Below, piece after piece: positions 9,148 to 18,073 of a DNA stretch of 64,000 bases. Within the stretch, counting starts at the first letter, position 1; every line of letters begins with the position of its first letter. A program made the position numbers and the translations under genes. This stretch comes from UBA946 sp031550725 (GTDB lineage: Bacteria > Bacillota > Clostridia > Oscillospirales > Ruminococcaceae): assembly GCA_031550725.1 (NCBI GenBank), contig JAVBOH010000009.1, forward strand, positions 186,001 to 250,000, given 5' to 3'. The notes below the pieces were generated by a model, which saw nothing but the letters and a program-made list of their open reading frames with translations, ran no database searches and was not told where the DNA came from.

Positions 9148-11147
9148 TTTTGGCATTGGCAGGTAATCAAAACTGTGGTAAAACAACTCTTTTTAATCAA
9201 CTCACAGGATCAAATCAGCACGTTGGAAATTTTCCTGGTGTTACTGTTGAACAAAAAAGCGGTGAAGTCAGAGGTAGAAAAGATTTTGAGGTTGTTGACC
9301 TCCCAGGTATATATTCAATACGTCCATACAGCAGTGAGGAAATTGTTACTCGTGATTTTCTCATAAATGGCAAAGTTGACGGCATAATAAATATTATTGA
9401 TGCCACAAATATTGAACGTAATCTTTATCTTACATTACAGCTTTTGGAGCTTAACATTCCTATGGTGCTTGCTCTTAATATGATGGATGAAGTTCGTAAT
9501 AATGGTGGTACTATTGATGTTAAGGCACTTTCCGAAAAACTTGGCATTCCTGTTCTTCCTATCAGCGCCTCTAAAAACGAGGGTATTGAAGAACTTACTG
9601 CTAAAATTGCAGAAGTTGCTGCTAAAAAGCGTTTACCTAAGCGTCTTGACTTTTGTAAGGGTGCCGTTCACAGATGTGTTCATGCTGTTACTCATGTTAT
9701 TGAGGATCATGCTTTATTAGCTGGAATTTCCCCACGTTTTGCAGCTACTAAGCTTATAGAAAATGACCCTAATATCGCCGATATGCTTGGAATTAACGAT
9801 AACGAGCGTGATATGATTGAGCATAGTGTTACTGAAATGGAAAATGAGTTAGGACTTGACCGCAATGCTGCTCTTGCTGATATGCGTTATACTTTTATAG
9901 AGGGTATTTGTGCTGAAACTGTGGTTAAATGCCACGAAAGCAAGGAGCATATCAGAAGTATTAAAATTGATAATATCCTTACAAATAAATACTTAGCTAT
10001 TCCTGTTTTTCTTGGAATAATGCTATTGATTTTCTGGCTGACATTCAGTGCAATTGGTGCATTTTTAAGTGATTTATTTGCTAATTTAATTGATTTATGC
10101 ACGAATGGTGTTGATACGCTTTTAACCAATTATGGCTTGAATTCTGTTATACATAGCCTTATTATTGACGGAATTTTCGCTGGTATCGGAAGTGTTTTGA
10201 GTTTCCTGCCAACTATCGTTACGCTGTTTTTCTTCCTTTCTATGCTTGAGGACAGCGGTTATATGGCTCGTGTTGCTTTCGTTATGGATAAAGCTTTGCG
10301 AAAAATCGGTCTTTCAGGACGTTCATTTGTACCTATGCTTATAGGTTTTGGATGCAGTGTTCCTGCAATAATGGCAACAAGAACACTATCCTCTGACCGT
10401 GACCGTAAAATGACTATCTTCCTGACACCATTTATGAGCTGCAGTGCAAAGCTCCCTATTTATGCAGTTTTTACAGCGGCTTTCTTCCCTAAATACAAGG
10501 CTTTGGTTATGATGTGTTTATATGTAGGCGGTATGCTTGTTGGTATTATAAGTGGACTTATCATGAGCAAGACAAGATATAAAGGTAAGCCTGTACCTTT
10601 TGTTATGGAATTACCCAATTACCGTATGCCGTCAATAAAAAGTGTCGGACTTTTAATGTGGGATAAGGCAAAAGATTTCTTACAGCGTGCATTTACTGTC
10701 ATATTCTTCGCAACAATTATCATATGGTTTTTACAAAGCTTTGATGCAAAGCTGAATGTTGTTACAGACAGCTCTGACAGCTTGCTTGCAACAATTGGTA
10801 TGTTTATTTCTCCTATTTTCAAGCCACTCGGCTTTGCAGACTGGCGTATATCAACTGCATTAATTACAGGCTTTACAGCAAAAGAAGCAGTTGTATCAAC
10901 ACTTGCTGTTTTAATGGGTGCAGGAACTGATGAACTCCCTGTTGTTTTAAGTTCAATTTTCACACCAATAACAGCTATAAGCTTTCTTGTATTCACACTT
11001 TTATATACACCATGTGCAGCAGCAATTGCAGCAGCAAAGCGTGAATTAAACAGCGGATTATCGGCAGCATTTCTAGCATTCTTACAATGTGCAATTGCAT
11101 GGGTGGTTGCATTTTTAGTATTCAATGTTTCTAATTTAATTTTTTAA
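9144..11147 (+). CDS. feoB: Ferrous iron transporter FeoB (GTPase-permease)
   Basis: 667 aa. N-terminal G domain: G1 GNQNCGKTTLFN (8-19), G3 DLPGIYS, G4 NMMDE, G5 SASKNEG, then the helical GDI-like spacer to about residue 270. The membrane part carries two Gate motifs with conserved cysteines (GFGCSVPAIMATR and TPFMSCSAKLPIY) in about 8-10 TM segments. The length is near the short end for FeoB, typical of Clostridia. It imports Fe2+ under anaerobic conditions. The start overlaps feoA by four bases; the next gene begins 12 bases after its stop. Confidence 0.97.
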   Translation: MILALAGNQNCGKTTLFNQLTGSNQHVGNFPGVTVEQKSGEVRGRKDFEVVDLPGIYSIRPYSSEEIVTRDFLINGKVDGIINIIDATNIERNLYLTLQLLELNIPMVLALNMMDEVRNNGGTIDVKALSEKLGIPVLPISASKNEGIEELTAKIAEVAAKKRLPKRLDFCKGAVHRCVHAVTHVIEDHALLAGISPRFAATKLIENDPNIADMLGINDNERDMIEHSVTEMENELGLDRNAALADMRYTFIEGICAETVVKCHESKEHIRSIKIDNILTNKYLAIPVFLGIMLLIFWLTFSAIGAFLSDLFANLIDLCTNGVDTLLTNYGLNSVIHSLIIDGIFAGIGSVLSFLPTIVTLFFFLSMLEDSGYMARVAFVMDKALRKIGLSGRSFVPMLIGFGCSVPAIMATRTLSSDRDRKMTIFLTPFMSCSAKLPIYAVFTAAFFPKYKALVMMCLYVGGMLVGIISGLIMSKTRYKGKPVPFVMELPNYRMPSIKSVGLLMWDKAKDFLQRAFTVIFFATIIIWFLQSFDAKLNVVTDSSDSLLATIGMFISPIFKPLGFADWRISTALITGFTAKEAVVSTLAVLMGAGTDELPVVLSSIFTPITAISFLVFTLLYTPCAAAIAAAKRELNSGLSAAFLAFLQCAIAWVVAFLVFNVSNLIF

Positions 11148-11159
11148 GGTGGGGGTTTC

Positions 11160-11429
11160 ATGTCAAAGACTATAAAAAATAATAAAAAGATGTTTGCTTT
11201 AATTATCGCAGTTACATTTATTATTTTACTCGTTGTTGTGATTAATATTAACGCTCTGGGTTTTGCCGATTTTATTGCACTTGTTATTGTTGCATTTGCA
11301 GTTTTTTGTGCATTCAGATATACCATAAGGCAGATGAAAAGCGATAAAAAAAGCTGTGGAGGATGTTGTTCTGAGTGTTCAATGTGCTGTTCACAGAAAG
11401 GAAATGATACAGATGAAACCATCAAATAA
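11160..11429 (+). CDS. FeoB-associated Cys-rich membrane protein
   Basis: 89 aa. Basic N terminus, one strong TM segment and a second hydrophobic stretch (about residues 13-32 and 35-50), then a cysteine cluster CGGCCSECSMCC near the C terminus. It matches the small FeoB-associated Cys-rich family found behind feoB in Firmicutes; suggested roles are metal handling or a FeoC-like partner, not proven. A GGGGG-rich site lies just before the ATG. Its 3' end overlaps the queH start by 17 bases, so all four genes read as one transcript. Confidence 0.85.
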   Translation: MSKTIKNNKKMFALIIAVTFIILLVVVININALGFADFIALVIVAFAVFCAFRYTIRQMKSDKKSCGGCCSECSMCCSQKGNDTDETIK

Positions 11430-12051
11430 TCGTAATTTTGATAGTGAGCTGCAATATATTATAAGGCAAGCTATATCTGATAACACAAAACCTACACTTC
11501 TTTTGCATAGCTGTTGTGCACCATGTTCAAGTTATGTTCTTGAATATTTATCACAATATTTTGCTATTACAGTGTTTTATTTTAACCCGAACATCTATCC
11601 CGAAGAAGAATTTCATAAGCGCATTGATGAGCAAAAAAAGCTTATATCGCAAATGAAATTTATTAATCCAGTTCAGTTTATTGGCTCTGATTATTCCTCT
11701 GAACGCTTTTATGATACTGTCCGTGGACTTGAAGATATTCATGAGGGCGGTGAACGCTGCTTTGCATGCTATAAGCTTCGTCTTGATGAAACTGCTAAGC
11801 TTGCAAGTGATATGGACTTCGATTATTTTACCACTACCCTTTCAATCAGTCCATATAAAAATGCATCTAAGCTTAATGAAATTAGCGAAGAATTATCAGA
11901 GATTTATTCTGTTAAGGTTTTGCCGTCTGATTTCAAAAAGCGCAATGGGTATAAGCGTTCTGTTGAGATATCGGCAGAGTATGGATTATATCGGCAGAAT
12001 TACTGCGGATGTGTTTTCTCTATGCGTGAAAGAGAAATAGTTTTAACTTAA
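11413..12051 (+). CDS. queH: Epoxyqueuosine reductase QueH
   Basis: 212 aa. It performs the last step of queuosine synthesis, reducing epoxyqueuosine in tRNA; QueH is the non-homologous alternative to QueG and uses an iron-sulfur cluster and a further metal. Cysteine motifs LLLHSCCAPCSSYVLEYL, RCFACYKLRL and NYCGCVFSMRER are all present. The ATG at 11413 was chosen because AAAGG is 11 bases upstream; an ATG at 11404 is too close to it. The position as fourth gene of a feo operon may tie production of this iron-dependent enzyme to iron uptake. A terminator follows at 12107. Confidence 0.9.
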   Translation: MKPSNNRNFDSELQYIIRQAISDNTKPTLLLHSCCAPCSSYVLEYLSQYFAITVFYFNPNIYPEEEFHKRIDEQKKLISQMKFINPVQFIGSDYSSERFYDTVRGLEDIHEGGERCFACYKLRLDETAKLASDMDFDYFTTTLSISPYKNASKLNEISEELSEIYSVKVLPSDFKKRNGYKRSVEISAEYGLYRQNYCGCVFSMREREIVLT

Positions 12052-12106
12052 TTTCCGTAAAATAATATAATACAAAAGCTTAATAAAAATTGTAAATTAA
12101 ATGTGT

Positions 12107-12142
12107 AAAATGACAGGAATTAAAAAACCTGTCATTTTTATT
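12107..12142 (+). terminator. Terminator of the feo-queH operon
   Basis: 11-bp perfect stem (AAAATGACAGG / CCTGTCATTTT, 12107-12117 with 12128-12138) with T-rich tail. Confidence 0.85.
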
Positions 12143-12247
12143 TGCAATATTATCGACAAAAAATTTTATTATTAGCGTTTATCGTTTTCTGCAAATATGG
12201 TATTATTTATTGTGTAGAAATATACCTTTCGAAAGGATGTTGTAAAA

Positions 12248-13069
12248 ATGGCATATGAAATTATTTTTCTTGATATAGACGGCACACTTACAAATAGCAA
12301 AAAGGAAATTACCCCTAAAACAAGAGATATTTTAATCGAGGCCCAACAGCGTGGATTTAAGGTTGCGATTGCATCAGGACGTCCTGACCATGGCGTTATT
12401 CCAATGGCTAAGGAGCTAAAACTTGACCGTTTCGGCGGATATATTCTGCCATTCAATGGTGGTCGTATTCGCAATTTCAAGACTGGTGAAACTGTATATC
12501 AGCGTAACCTTATGAAAACTTCATTTGAGCTTGCATATAAATTTGCAAAAAAGCATGGCGTTGATATTATTACATACCAAAAGGACTGTATTATTTCAGA
12601 AACTAAGGATAACAAGTATCTTGAAATTGAGTCTAGGATTAATAATCTTCCAATAAAAGTGGTTGATAATCTTCTCGATTATGTTGATTTTGATGTACCT
12701 AAGTGCTTGCTGCTTGGTGATGGTGATATTCTTGCAAAGCTCGAGCCTGAACTTCGTGAAATAGCTGGTGAAAATGCAGATGTATTCCGTTCCGAGCCAT
12801 TTTTCTTAGAAGTTATGCCTAAAAATACAGATAAAGCAACGTCAATCGAAAAGCTAATTGAGCAGCTAGGCATTGAGCGTGAAGATACTATTGCCTGCGG
12901 CGATGGCTATAACGATATCACAATGATTAAATATGCAGGGCTTGGTGTTGCAATGGAAAATGCCTGCGAGATGGCAAAGTCCGTTGCTGATTATGTCACT
13001 TTATCCAATGAAGATGATGGCATTGCAAAAGTAGTGGAAAAATTCATGTGCTCCCTTGTTTCAGCATAA
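12248..13069 (+). CDS. Cof-type HAD-IIB phosphatase
   Basis: 273 aa. Motif I FLDIDGTLT (catalytic Asp pair at residues 8 and 10), motif II SGRP, a C2 cap domain at about 85-190, the motif III lysine in TDKATSIEKL, and motif IV GDGYNDITMIKYAGLGVAM. The family dephosphorylates sugar phosphates, flavin precursors or pyridoxal phosphate; the substrate here cannot be told. The start follows GAAAGGATG at 12232-12240. Single gene with its own strong terminator. Confidence 0.92.
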   Translation: MAYEIIFLDIDGTLTNSKKEITPKTRDILIEAQQRGFKVAIASGRPDHGVIPMAKELKLDRFGGYILPFNGGRIRNFKTGETVYQRNLMKTSFELAYKFAKKHGVDIITYQKDCIISETKDNKYLEIESRINNLPIKVVDNLLDYVDFDVPKCLLLGDGDILAKLEPELREIAGENADVFRSEPFFLEVMPKNTDKATSIEKLIEQLGIEREDTIACGDGYNDITMIKYAGLGVAMENACEMAKSVADYVTLSNEDDGIAKVVEKFMCSLVSA

Positions 13070-13085
13070 ATTACATATAAAAAAC

Positions 13086-13126
13086 AAAACCGATATCTCT
13101 TTTTTCATTTGAGATATCGGTTTTTT
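13086..13126 (+). terminator. Terminator of the HAD phosphatase gene
   Basis: Perfect 14-bp stem (13086-13099 with 13111-13124) and T6 tail. Confidence 0.9.
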
Positions 13127-13140
13127 GTATTGTTTTATTT

Positions 13141-13216
13141 TGTAGGGAGCGACGCCCTCGTCGCTCCGTTACTTATAGATTTTTTAAATTTGCAGCATTG
13201 GGTGTCGCCCACTACA
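13141..13216. repeat. Palindromic intergenic element, TGTAGGG family
   Basis: Begins TGTAGGGAGCGACGCCC and ends GGGTGTCGCCCACTACA, so the ends are imperfect inverted repeats; a nested hairpin GAGCGACG/CGTCGCTC lies at the left. Noncoding, between convergent genes. Confidence 0.6.
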
Positions 13217-13227
13217 TTTACTTTTTG

Positions 13228-15084
13228 TTATGCAGTTTGCTCAAACTGTGAGTTATAAAGCTCACAATAGAAACCACCCTGTGCAATTAATTCCTCGTGA
13301 TTACCCTGCTCGATAATATCGCCGTCTTTCATTACAAGGATTAAATCAGCGTCCTTGATAGTTGAAAGTCTATGCGCAATTACAAAACTTGTTCTGCCTT
13401 TCATGAGGTTGTGCATTGCTTTTTGAATACGTATTTCTGTACGTGTATCAACTGATGAAGTTGCTTCATCAAGTATCATAATTTTGTTATCAGCAAGGAT
13501 TGCACGTGCAATAGTTAAAAGTTGTTTTTGTCCTTGTGAAACGTTGGTAGCTTCCTCATTTAGCTCCATATTATATCCGCCGGGGAGTGTCTTAATAAAT
13601 CTGTCAACATGAGCAGCCTTTGCAGCAGCATAAACTTCTTCATCGGTAGCATCTGGCTTGCCATAGCGGATATTCTCCATAATTGTACCATTGAACAGCC
13701 ATGTATCCTGCAAAACCATACCGAATGAATTACGCAAATCACGTCTGTTAAAGTCTTTGATATTATGACCGTCAACCTTAACAGCACCGCTATTAACGTC
13801 ATAAAAACGCATCAAAAGCTTAACCATTGTGGTTTTACCAGCACCAGTAGGACCAACGATTGCAACTGTCTGACCAGCTTTAATCTCAGCACTGAAGTCG
13901 TTAATTATAATCTTGTCTTCATCATATCCAAAATGAACATTTTCGAATGATACATCACCCTGAACATTTTCGAGTATAACAGGATTTTCTACTATCTGAT
14001 CCTCTTCCTCAAGTTCAAGGAATTCAAATACACGCTCAGATGCTGCAGCAGCTGACTGGAGTACATTTGAAACCTGTGCTATCTGTCCGATAGGCTGTGT
14101 AAACTGACGAACATACTGAATGAATGCCTGAATATCACCAACAGTAATAGTTCCCTTTACAGCGAGCATTGCACCGAAAACTGCAACAGCAAGGTAACCT
14201 AAGTTGCCAGTGAAGTTCATAATCGGGAACATCAATCCTGATAAGAACTGTGCTTTTTTAGATGATTTATATAGAACTTCATTATCACGGTTAAATTCCT
14301 TTAAAGCTTCATCTTCACGATTAAATGCTTTTACAACCAAGTGTCCGCCAAAAACTTCCTCAACCTGACCATTAACATGACCTAAATATTCCTGCTGCTT
14401 AGTAAAGTATTTCTGTGATTTTGATACAACAAGCATTGTCAAAACTGCCGATATAGGTAGAATTACCAATGCGATAAGAGTTAATATCCAGTTGATTGAA
14501 AACATCATTATCAATACACCAATGATTGTTGCAACTGATGTTATAAGAGTTGTAACACTTTGGTTTAAGCTTTGACCTAAAGTATCAACGTCATTTGTAA
14601 CTCTTGATAAAACCTCACCGTTTGGTGTGCTTTCAAAGTATTTCATTGGTATGCGGTTAATCTTTTCAGAAATCTCTTTTCGCATTCTGAATGTAACCTT
14701 TTGGGATATGTTAGTCATTATCCAGCCTTGAACAAATGAGAATACTGCTGAAATTGCATATAAACCAAGTACAGTTAGCAGAATTCTTCCGATTTTATCG
14801 AAATCCATACCGCCTGTGCCATTTACTTTACCGACAAGGCCATTGAATATTTCTGTTGTCGCTTTAGAAAGCACCTTAGGTCCAACGATATTAAACACAG
14901 TACTTCCAATTGCGAAGATAAATACTATTACAAGTGCAGCCTTATATTGAGCGATGTAATTAAGCAGTTTCTTTATAGCACCTTTGAAATCCTTTGGCTT
15001 TTCAACTGCACCAGGACCATGCGGTCCACCCATTCCATGTCCGCCACGACGCTGCTGTGGTGCTCTTTTCATTTCATCAGCCAT
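13228..15084 (-). CDS. ABC exporter half-transporter (second subunit)
   Basis: 618 aa. A proline/glycine/histidine-rich N terminus (residues 8-30) is followed by six TM helices (about 40-340) and a nucleotide-binding domain: Walker A GPTGAGKTTM, Q-loop, signature NVSQGQKQLL (deviating from LSGGQ), Walker B IMILDEATSSVD and H-loop IAHRLST. With the upstream half-transporter it should form a heterodimeric multidrug or peptide exporter. Starts eight bases before the upstream gene stops, behind AAGGGGG, so the two are translationally coupled. Substrate unknown; control by the MarR protein suggests a toxic compound. Confidence 0.93.
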   Translation of the reverse strand: MADEMKRAPQQRRGGHGMGGPHGPGAVEKPKDFKGAIKKLLNYIAQYKAALVIVFIFAIGSTVFNIVGPKVLSKATTEIFNGLVGKVNGTGGMDFDKIGRILLTVLGLYAISAVFSFVQGWIMTNISQKVTFRMRKEISEKINRIPMKYFESTPNGEVLSRVTNDVDTLGQSLNQSVTTLITSVATIIGVLIMMFSINWILTLIALVILPISAVLTMLVVSKSQKYFTKQQEYLGHVNGQVEEVFGGHLVVKAFNREDEALKEFNRDNEVLYKSSKKAQFLSGLMFPIMNFTGNLGYLAVAVFGAMLAVKGTITVGDIQAFIQYVRQFTQPIGQIAQVSNVLQSAAAASERVFEFLELEEEDQIVENPVILENVQGDVSFENVHFGYDEDKIIINDFSAEIKAGQTVAIVGPTGAGKTTMVKLLMRFYDVNSGAVKVDGHNIKDFNRRDLRNSFGMVLQDTWLFNGTIMENIRYGKPDATDEEVYAAAKAAHVDRFIKTLPGGYNMELNEEATNVSQGQKQLLTIARAILADNKIMILDEATSSVDTRTEIRIQKAMHNLMKGRTSFVIAHRLSTIKDADLILVMKDGDIIEQGNHEELIAQGGFYCELYNSQFEQTA

Positions 15085-17281
15085 TTACTTCGCCCCCTTT
15101 TCTGTTATTTTGAAGTTCAGCCTCAGAAAGCTGTGAGCTTGCAATTTGCTGATATACTTCACAACTATCCAATAGCTGTTCATGTGTACCGATACCTGCA
15201 ATCTTACCATCATCAAGAACAATAATCTGCTCTGCATGAAGAATTGTGCTGATACGCTGAGCAACTATAATTACAGTTGAGTCACCAACATTTTTGTTTA
15301 AAGCCTGACGCAGCTTAGCATCTGTTTTATAGTCAAGTGCTGAAAAACTATCGTCAAAAATATATATCTTTGGATTTTTTGCAACAGCACGAGCAATCGC
15401 AAGACGTTGTTTTTGTCCACCTGATACATTTGTACCACCCTGTGAAATAGGTGCATCAAACTTCTCTGGCTTTTCGGAAATAAAGTCATATGCCTGTGCA
15501 ATTTCAGCAGCCTTTGTGATTTCTTCTTCAGTTGCATTAGTGCTGCCAAAACGTAAGTTTGTAGCAATTGTACCGGAGAAAAGAACACCCTTTTGAGGTA
15601 CAATACCGATATTATCACGAATATAACCCTGTGACATATCTCGTAAATCTGTACCATCTATTGTAATCTTACCAGAAGTAACATCAAAAAATCTTGGGAT
15701 AAGATTAATTAGCGTTGACTTACCACTACCAGTACTTCCTATGATAGCAGTCGTCTGTCCTGCCTTTGCAGTAAAGCTAATGTTATCAAGAACGTTTTCA
15801 TCTGCATCACCATATCTGAAAGATACATCATCAAAGCAGATATCACCATTTTTAACAGCATCTGCTGTGATAGCATTTTTCTTATCAACAACAGAAATTT
15901 CTGTTTCAAGCACTTCATTAATACGTCCTGCCGCAACAGAGGCACGAGGCAGCATAATTGAAATCATAGTAAGCATAAGGAATGACATTACTATCTGCAT
16001 TGTATATGTGATAAATGCAGTCAAATCACCAACCTGCATATTGCCGACATCAATGCTTTTTGATCCAAACCACATGATAAGAATTGACACACCATTCATA
16101 ATTAACATCATCATTGGCATCATGAATGTCATGGTACGGTTTGTGAAAAGCTGAGTTTCCATTAAATCTGTACTTGCTTTATCAAAGCGTTCTTCCTCGT
16201 TCTTTTCACGGCTGAATGCACGGATAACAGGCAAACCAGTTAAAATTTCTCTTGTAACAAGGTTAAGTCTATCAACAAGGCTCTGCATTTTCTTAAACTT
16301 TGGCATTGCAACGATCATCAGAATGCCTACCAAAATAAGTATAGCAGCAACTGCAACAACAATTATCCAGCTAAGACCTGTATGTGTATGAATAACCTTT
16401 ACAACACCGCCGATACCAAGTATCGGAGCATACATAATCATTCTAAGGAGCATAATAATTATCATCTGTACCTGTTGAATATCATTGGTACTTCTAGTGA
16501 TAAGTGATGCTGTTGAGTATTTATCCATCTCTGCATTTGTAAAGGAAAGCACCTTAGAAAATATCTTACCACGAATATCCATACCAAATCTTGAACCAAC
16601 CTCGGATGCTAAATAACCAACAAAAATACTAACAGCCATCATAACGAACGCCATAAGTACCATTTTAAGACCAGTTGCTTTCAGATAATCCATTTGCATT
16701 GTGTCAAGGTCAATTCCAAGCGCTGTATACTCGTTTGTAACGAATTGAATTACCATTGAGTCGCTAATCATTCCGCCGTATTCATCAAGCTTAGCTATAA
16801 TATTTTCACGAGCCTCAAGTCTTTGTTCAGCCGGCATATATCCAATGGCATCAAGAATTGACATACCCTCTGGCAAGTTTGCAAACTTTTCTGCACTCTC
16901 TGGGTCGTCAGCCATCATTTCAGGGTCAATATTCTCAAGCATATATGCTGCTAAAATTGGCTCTGTAATTAGAGTTTCAAGCTCCTCTTTTGTATCATTA
17001 TCAATATCATTCAAGATATATTTGTCGCCGCTTAAAGTGTAGCTCGTCATTATAGTGCTGTCCTCTGATTCTGTCATAAACAGCTTAATTTTGTCATAGG
17101 ATGGAACACTTATTTCTATGGGTAATGCACTGTCAATACCATTCTGCTGTATTCCGACATCTATAATATCAGATGTATACGCTGGTAAAGACAAATCACA
17201 GTATGCCTGAACTATTAATAGTGCAAATATAACTATTACCCATAGCCATGATTTTTTCAAATGTTTAAGTATCTTAATCAT
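15077..17281 (-). CDS. ABC exporter half-transporter (first subunit)
   Basis: 734 aa from the ATG that overlaps the marR stop (CATGATTAA). Six TM helices interrupted after TM1 by an unusually long extracellular insertion (about residues 35-190, acidic), then an NBD: Walker A GSTGSGKSTL, signature NVSGGQKQRL, Walker B IYIFDDSFSALD. The Walker B glutamate position holds Asp-Ser rather than Glu, the usual sign of the degenerate site in heterodimeric exporters, whereas the partner keeps DEATS. Other in-frame ATGs up to 17323 lie inside marR; AGGAG is 13 bases from the chosen start, rather far, so the exact start is uncertain. Confidence 0.92.
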   Translation of the reverse strand: MIKILKHLKKSWLWVIVIFALLIVQAYCDLSLPAYTSDIIDVGIQQNGIDSALPIEISVPSYDKIKLFMTESEDSTIMTSYTLSGDKYILNDIDNDTKEELETLITEPILAAYMLENIDPEMMADDPESAEKFANLPEGMSILDAIGYMPAEQRLEARENIIAKLDEYGGMISDSMVIQFVTNEYTALGIDLDTMQMDYLKATGLKMVLMAFVMMAVSIFVGYLASEVGSRFGMDIRGKIFSKVLSFTNAEMDKYSTASLITRSTNDIQQVQMIIIMLLRMIMYAPILGIGGVVKVIHTHTGLSWIIVVAVAAILILVGILMIVAMPKFKKMQSLVDRLNLVTREILTGLPVIRAFSREKNEEERFDKASTDLMETQLFTNRTMTFMMPMMMLIMNGVSILIMWFGSKSIDVGNMQVGDLTAFITYTMQIVMSFLMLTMISIMLPRASVAAGRINEVLETEISVVDKKNAITADAVKNGDICFDDVSFRYGDADENVLDNISFTAKAGQTTAIIGSTGSGKSTLINLIPRFFDVTSGKITIDGTDLRDMSQGYIRDNIGIVPQKGVLFSGTIATNLRFGSTNATEEEITKAAEIAQAYDFISEKPEKFDAPISQGGTNVSGGQKQRLAIARAVAKNPKIYIFDDSFSALDYKTDAKLRQALNKNVGDSTVIIVAQRISTILHAEQIIVLDDGKIAGIGTHEQLLDSCEVYQQIASSQLSEAELQNNRKGGEVNG

Positions 17282-17777
17282 GTTCTGAAATTTTCTCCTT
17301 TTCTTCATTAAGTTTTTCTTCAAAGGTTGTTCTTAGCATTAAAATCAATTCATAAAGCTTATGGAGATTATCCTCACCCATCCGCTTTACAACATCATCC
17401 ATATAGGTATCAATGTAATTATGTGCATTTAATACTGACTGCTCACCTTTTTCTGTAATTTTAACCCAAGTATTACGTCGGTTGTTCATATCCACTGAAC
17501 GTTCTATTAGTCCCCTCTCCTCAAGTGTGCTTAGTGTTTTCGAAACTGCCGGAGCTGATATATGCATTTTTTCAGCAATTACCGATACCTGCATTCCCGT
17601 TGCACATTTATCACACTTGAATAACAATGTACTCAATAAAAAAAAGTCGCTGCTTGAAAGTCCGTCAGGTAGTGGTATTTTCATCATCATATGGTGAATT
17701 TTTTTAAAATTTTCCATCACCTTAAAATGCTCTCTTGGATCACTATCTACATCATCACAAAATTTGATTTTTACCAT
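17274..17777 (-). CDS. MarR-family transcriptional regulator
   Basis: 167 aa. Winged HTH at about 60-125: MQVSVIAEKMHISAPAVSKT followed by LEERGLIERSVDMNNRRN, with flanking dimerisation helices. It is the first gene of the operon with two ABC exporter subunits and very probably represses it. AGAGGGG abuts the first ATG, so translation may begin further in, at the GTG-ATG pair near residue 20. The promoter and palindromes upstream support autoregulation. Confidence 0.92.
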   Translation of the reverse strand: MVKIKFCDDVDSDPREHFKVMENFKKIHHMMMKIPLPDGLSSSDFFLLSTLLFKCDKCATGMQVSVIAEKMHISAPAVSKTLSTLEERGLIERSVDMNNRRNTWVKITEKGEQSVLNAHNYIDTYMDDVVKRMGEDNLHKLYELILMLRTTFEEKLNEEKEKISEHD

Positions 17778-17789
17778 CCCCTCTTATAA

Positions 17790-17872
17790 TTAACTTAGTT
17801 AACTATTTATTTGGTTAAGTTTTAACCAAAATAACTATTATGTATGATACCATTTTTTCACCCTACTGTCAA
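17790..17872 (-). promoter_or_regulatory. Promoter and two palindromic operators of the marR-ABC operon
   Basis: Minus strand TTGACA (17867-17872), 17 bp, TATCAT (17844-17849). In the leader lie two palindromes with related arms: TTTGGTTAA-GTT-TTAACCAAA (17810-17830) and TTAAC-TTA-GTTAA (17790-17802). MarR dimers bind such sites; binding here is inferred. Confidence 0.7.
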
Positions 17873-17994
17873 TAGCTACAAACAACTTTTCATCTATTAT
17901 TCACATTGCACATAAGCTTACCATCGTTCGCATCAAAATAACTTAACATATATGAAAATATATATGCAAAATACACAAACTATATTAAACGAAA

Positions 17995-18050
17995 CAAAGC
18001 GGTAAAGATATCAAAAAGTATAAAACTTTTATCAATCTTTAACCGCTTTG
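17995..18050 (-). terminator. Hairpin downstream of the SPFH gene
   Basis: About 15-bp stem with one bulge (17995-18009 with 18035-18050) enclosing a smaller AAAAGT/ACTTTT hairpin. The T-tract is weak, so termination is only probable. Confidence 0.5.
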
Positions 18051-18073
18051 CATTAATTCAATTTTAAATAACC

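Noticed and set aside
12145..12165. Possible 0A box (TTGTCGATA on the minus strand) before the HAD gene
   Set aside because: Last core base differs from TGTCGAA and it is not placed near a recognised promoter.
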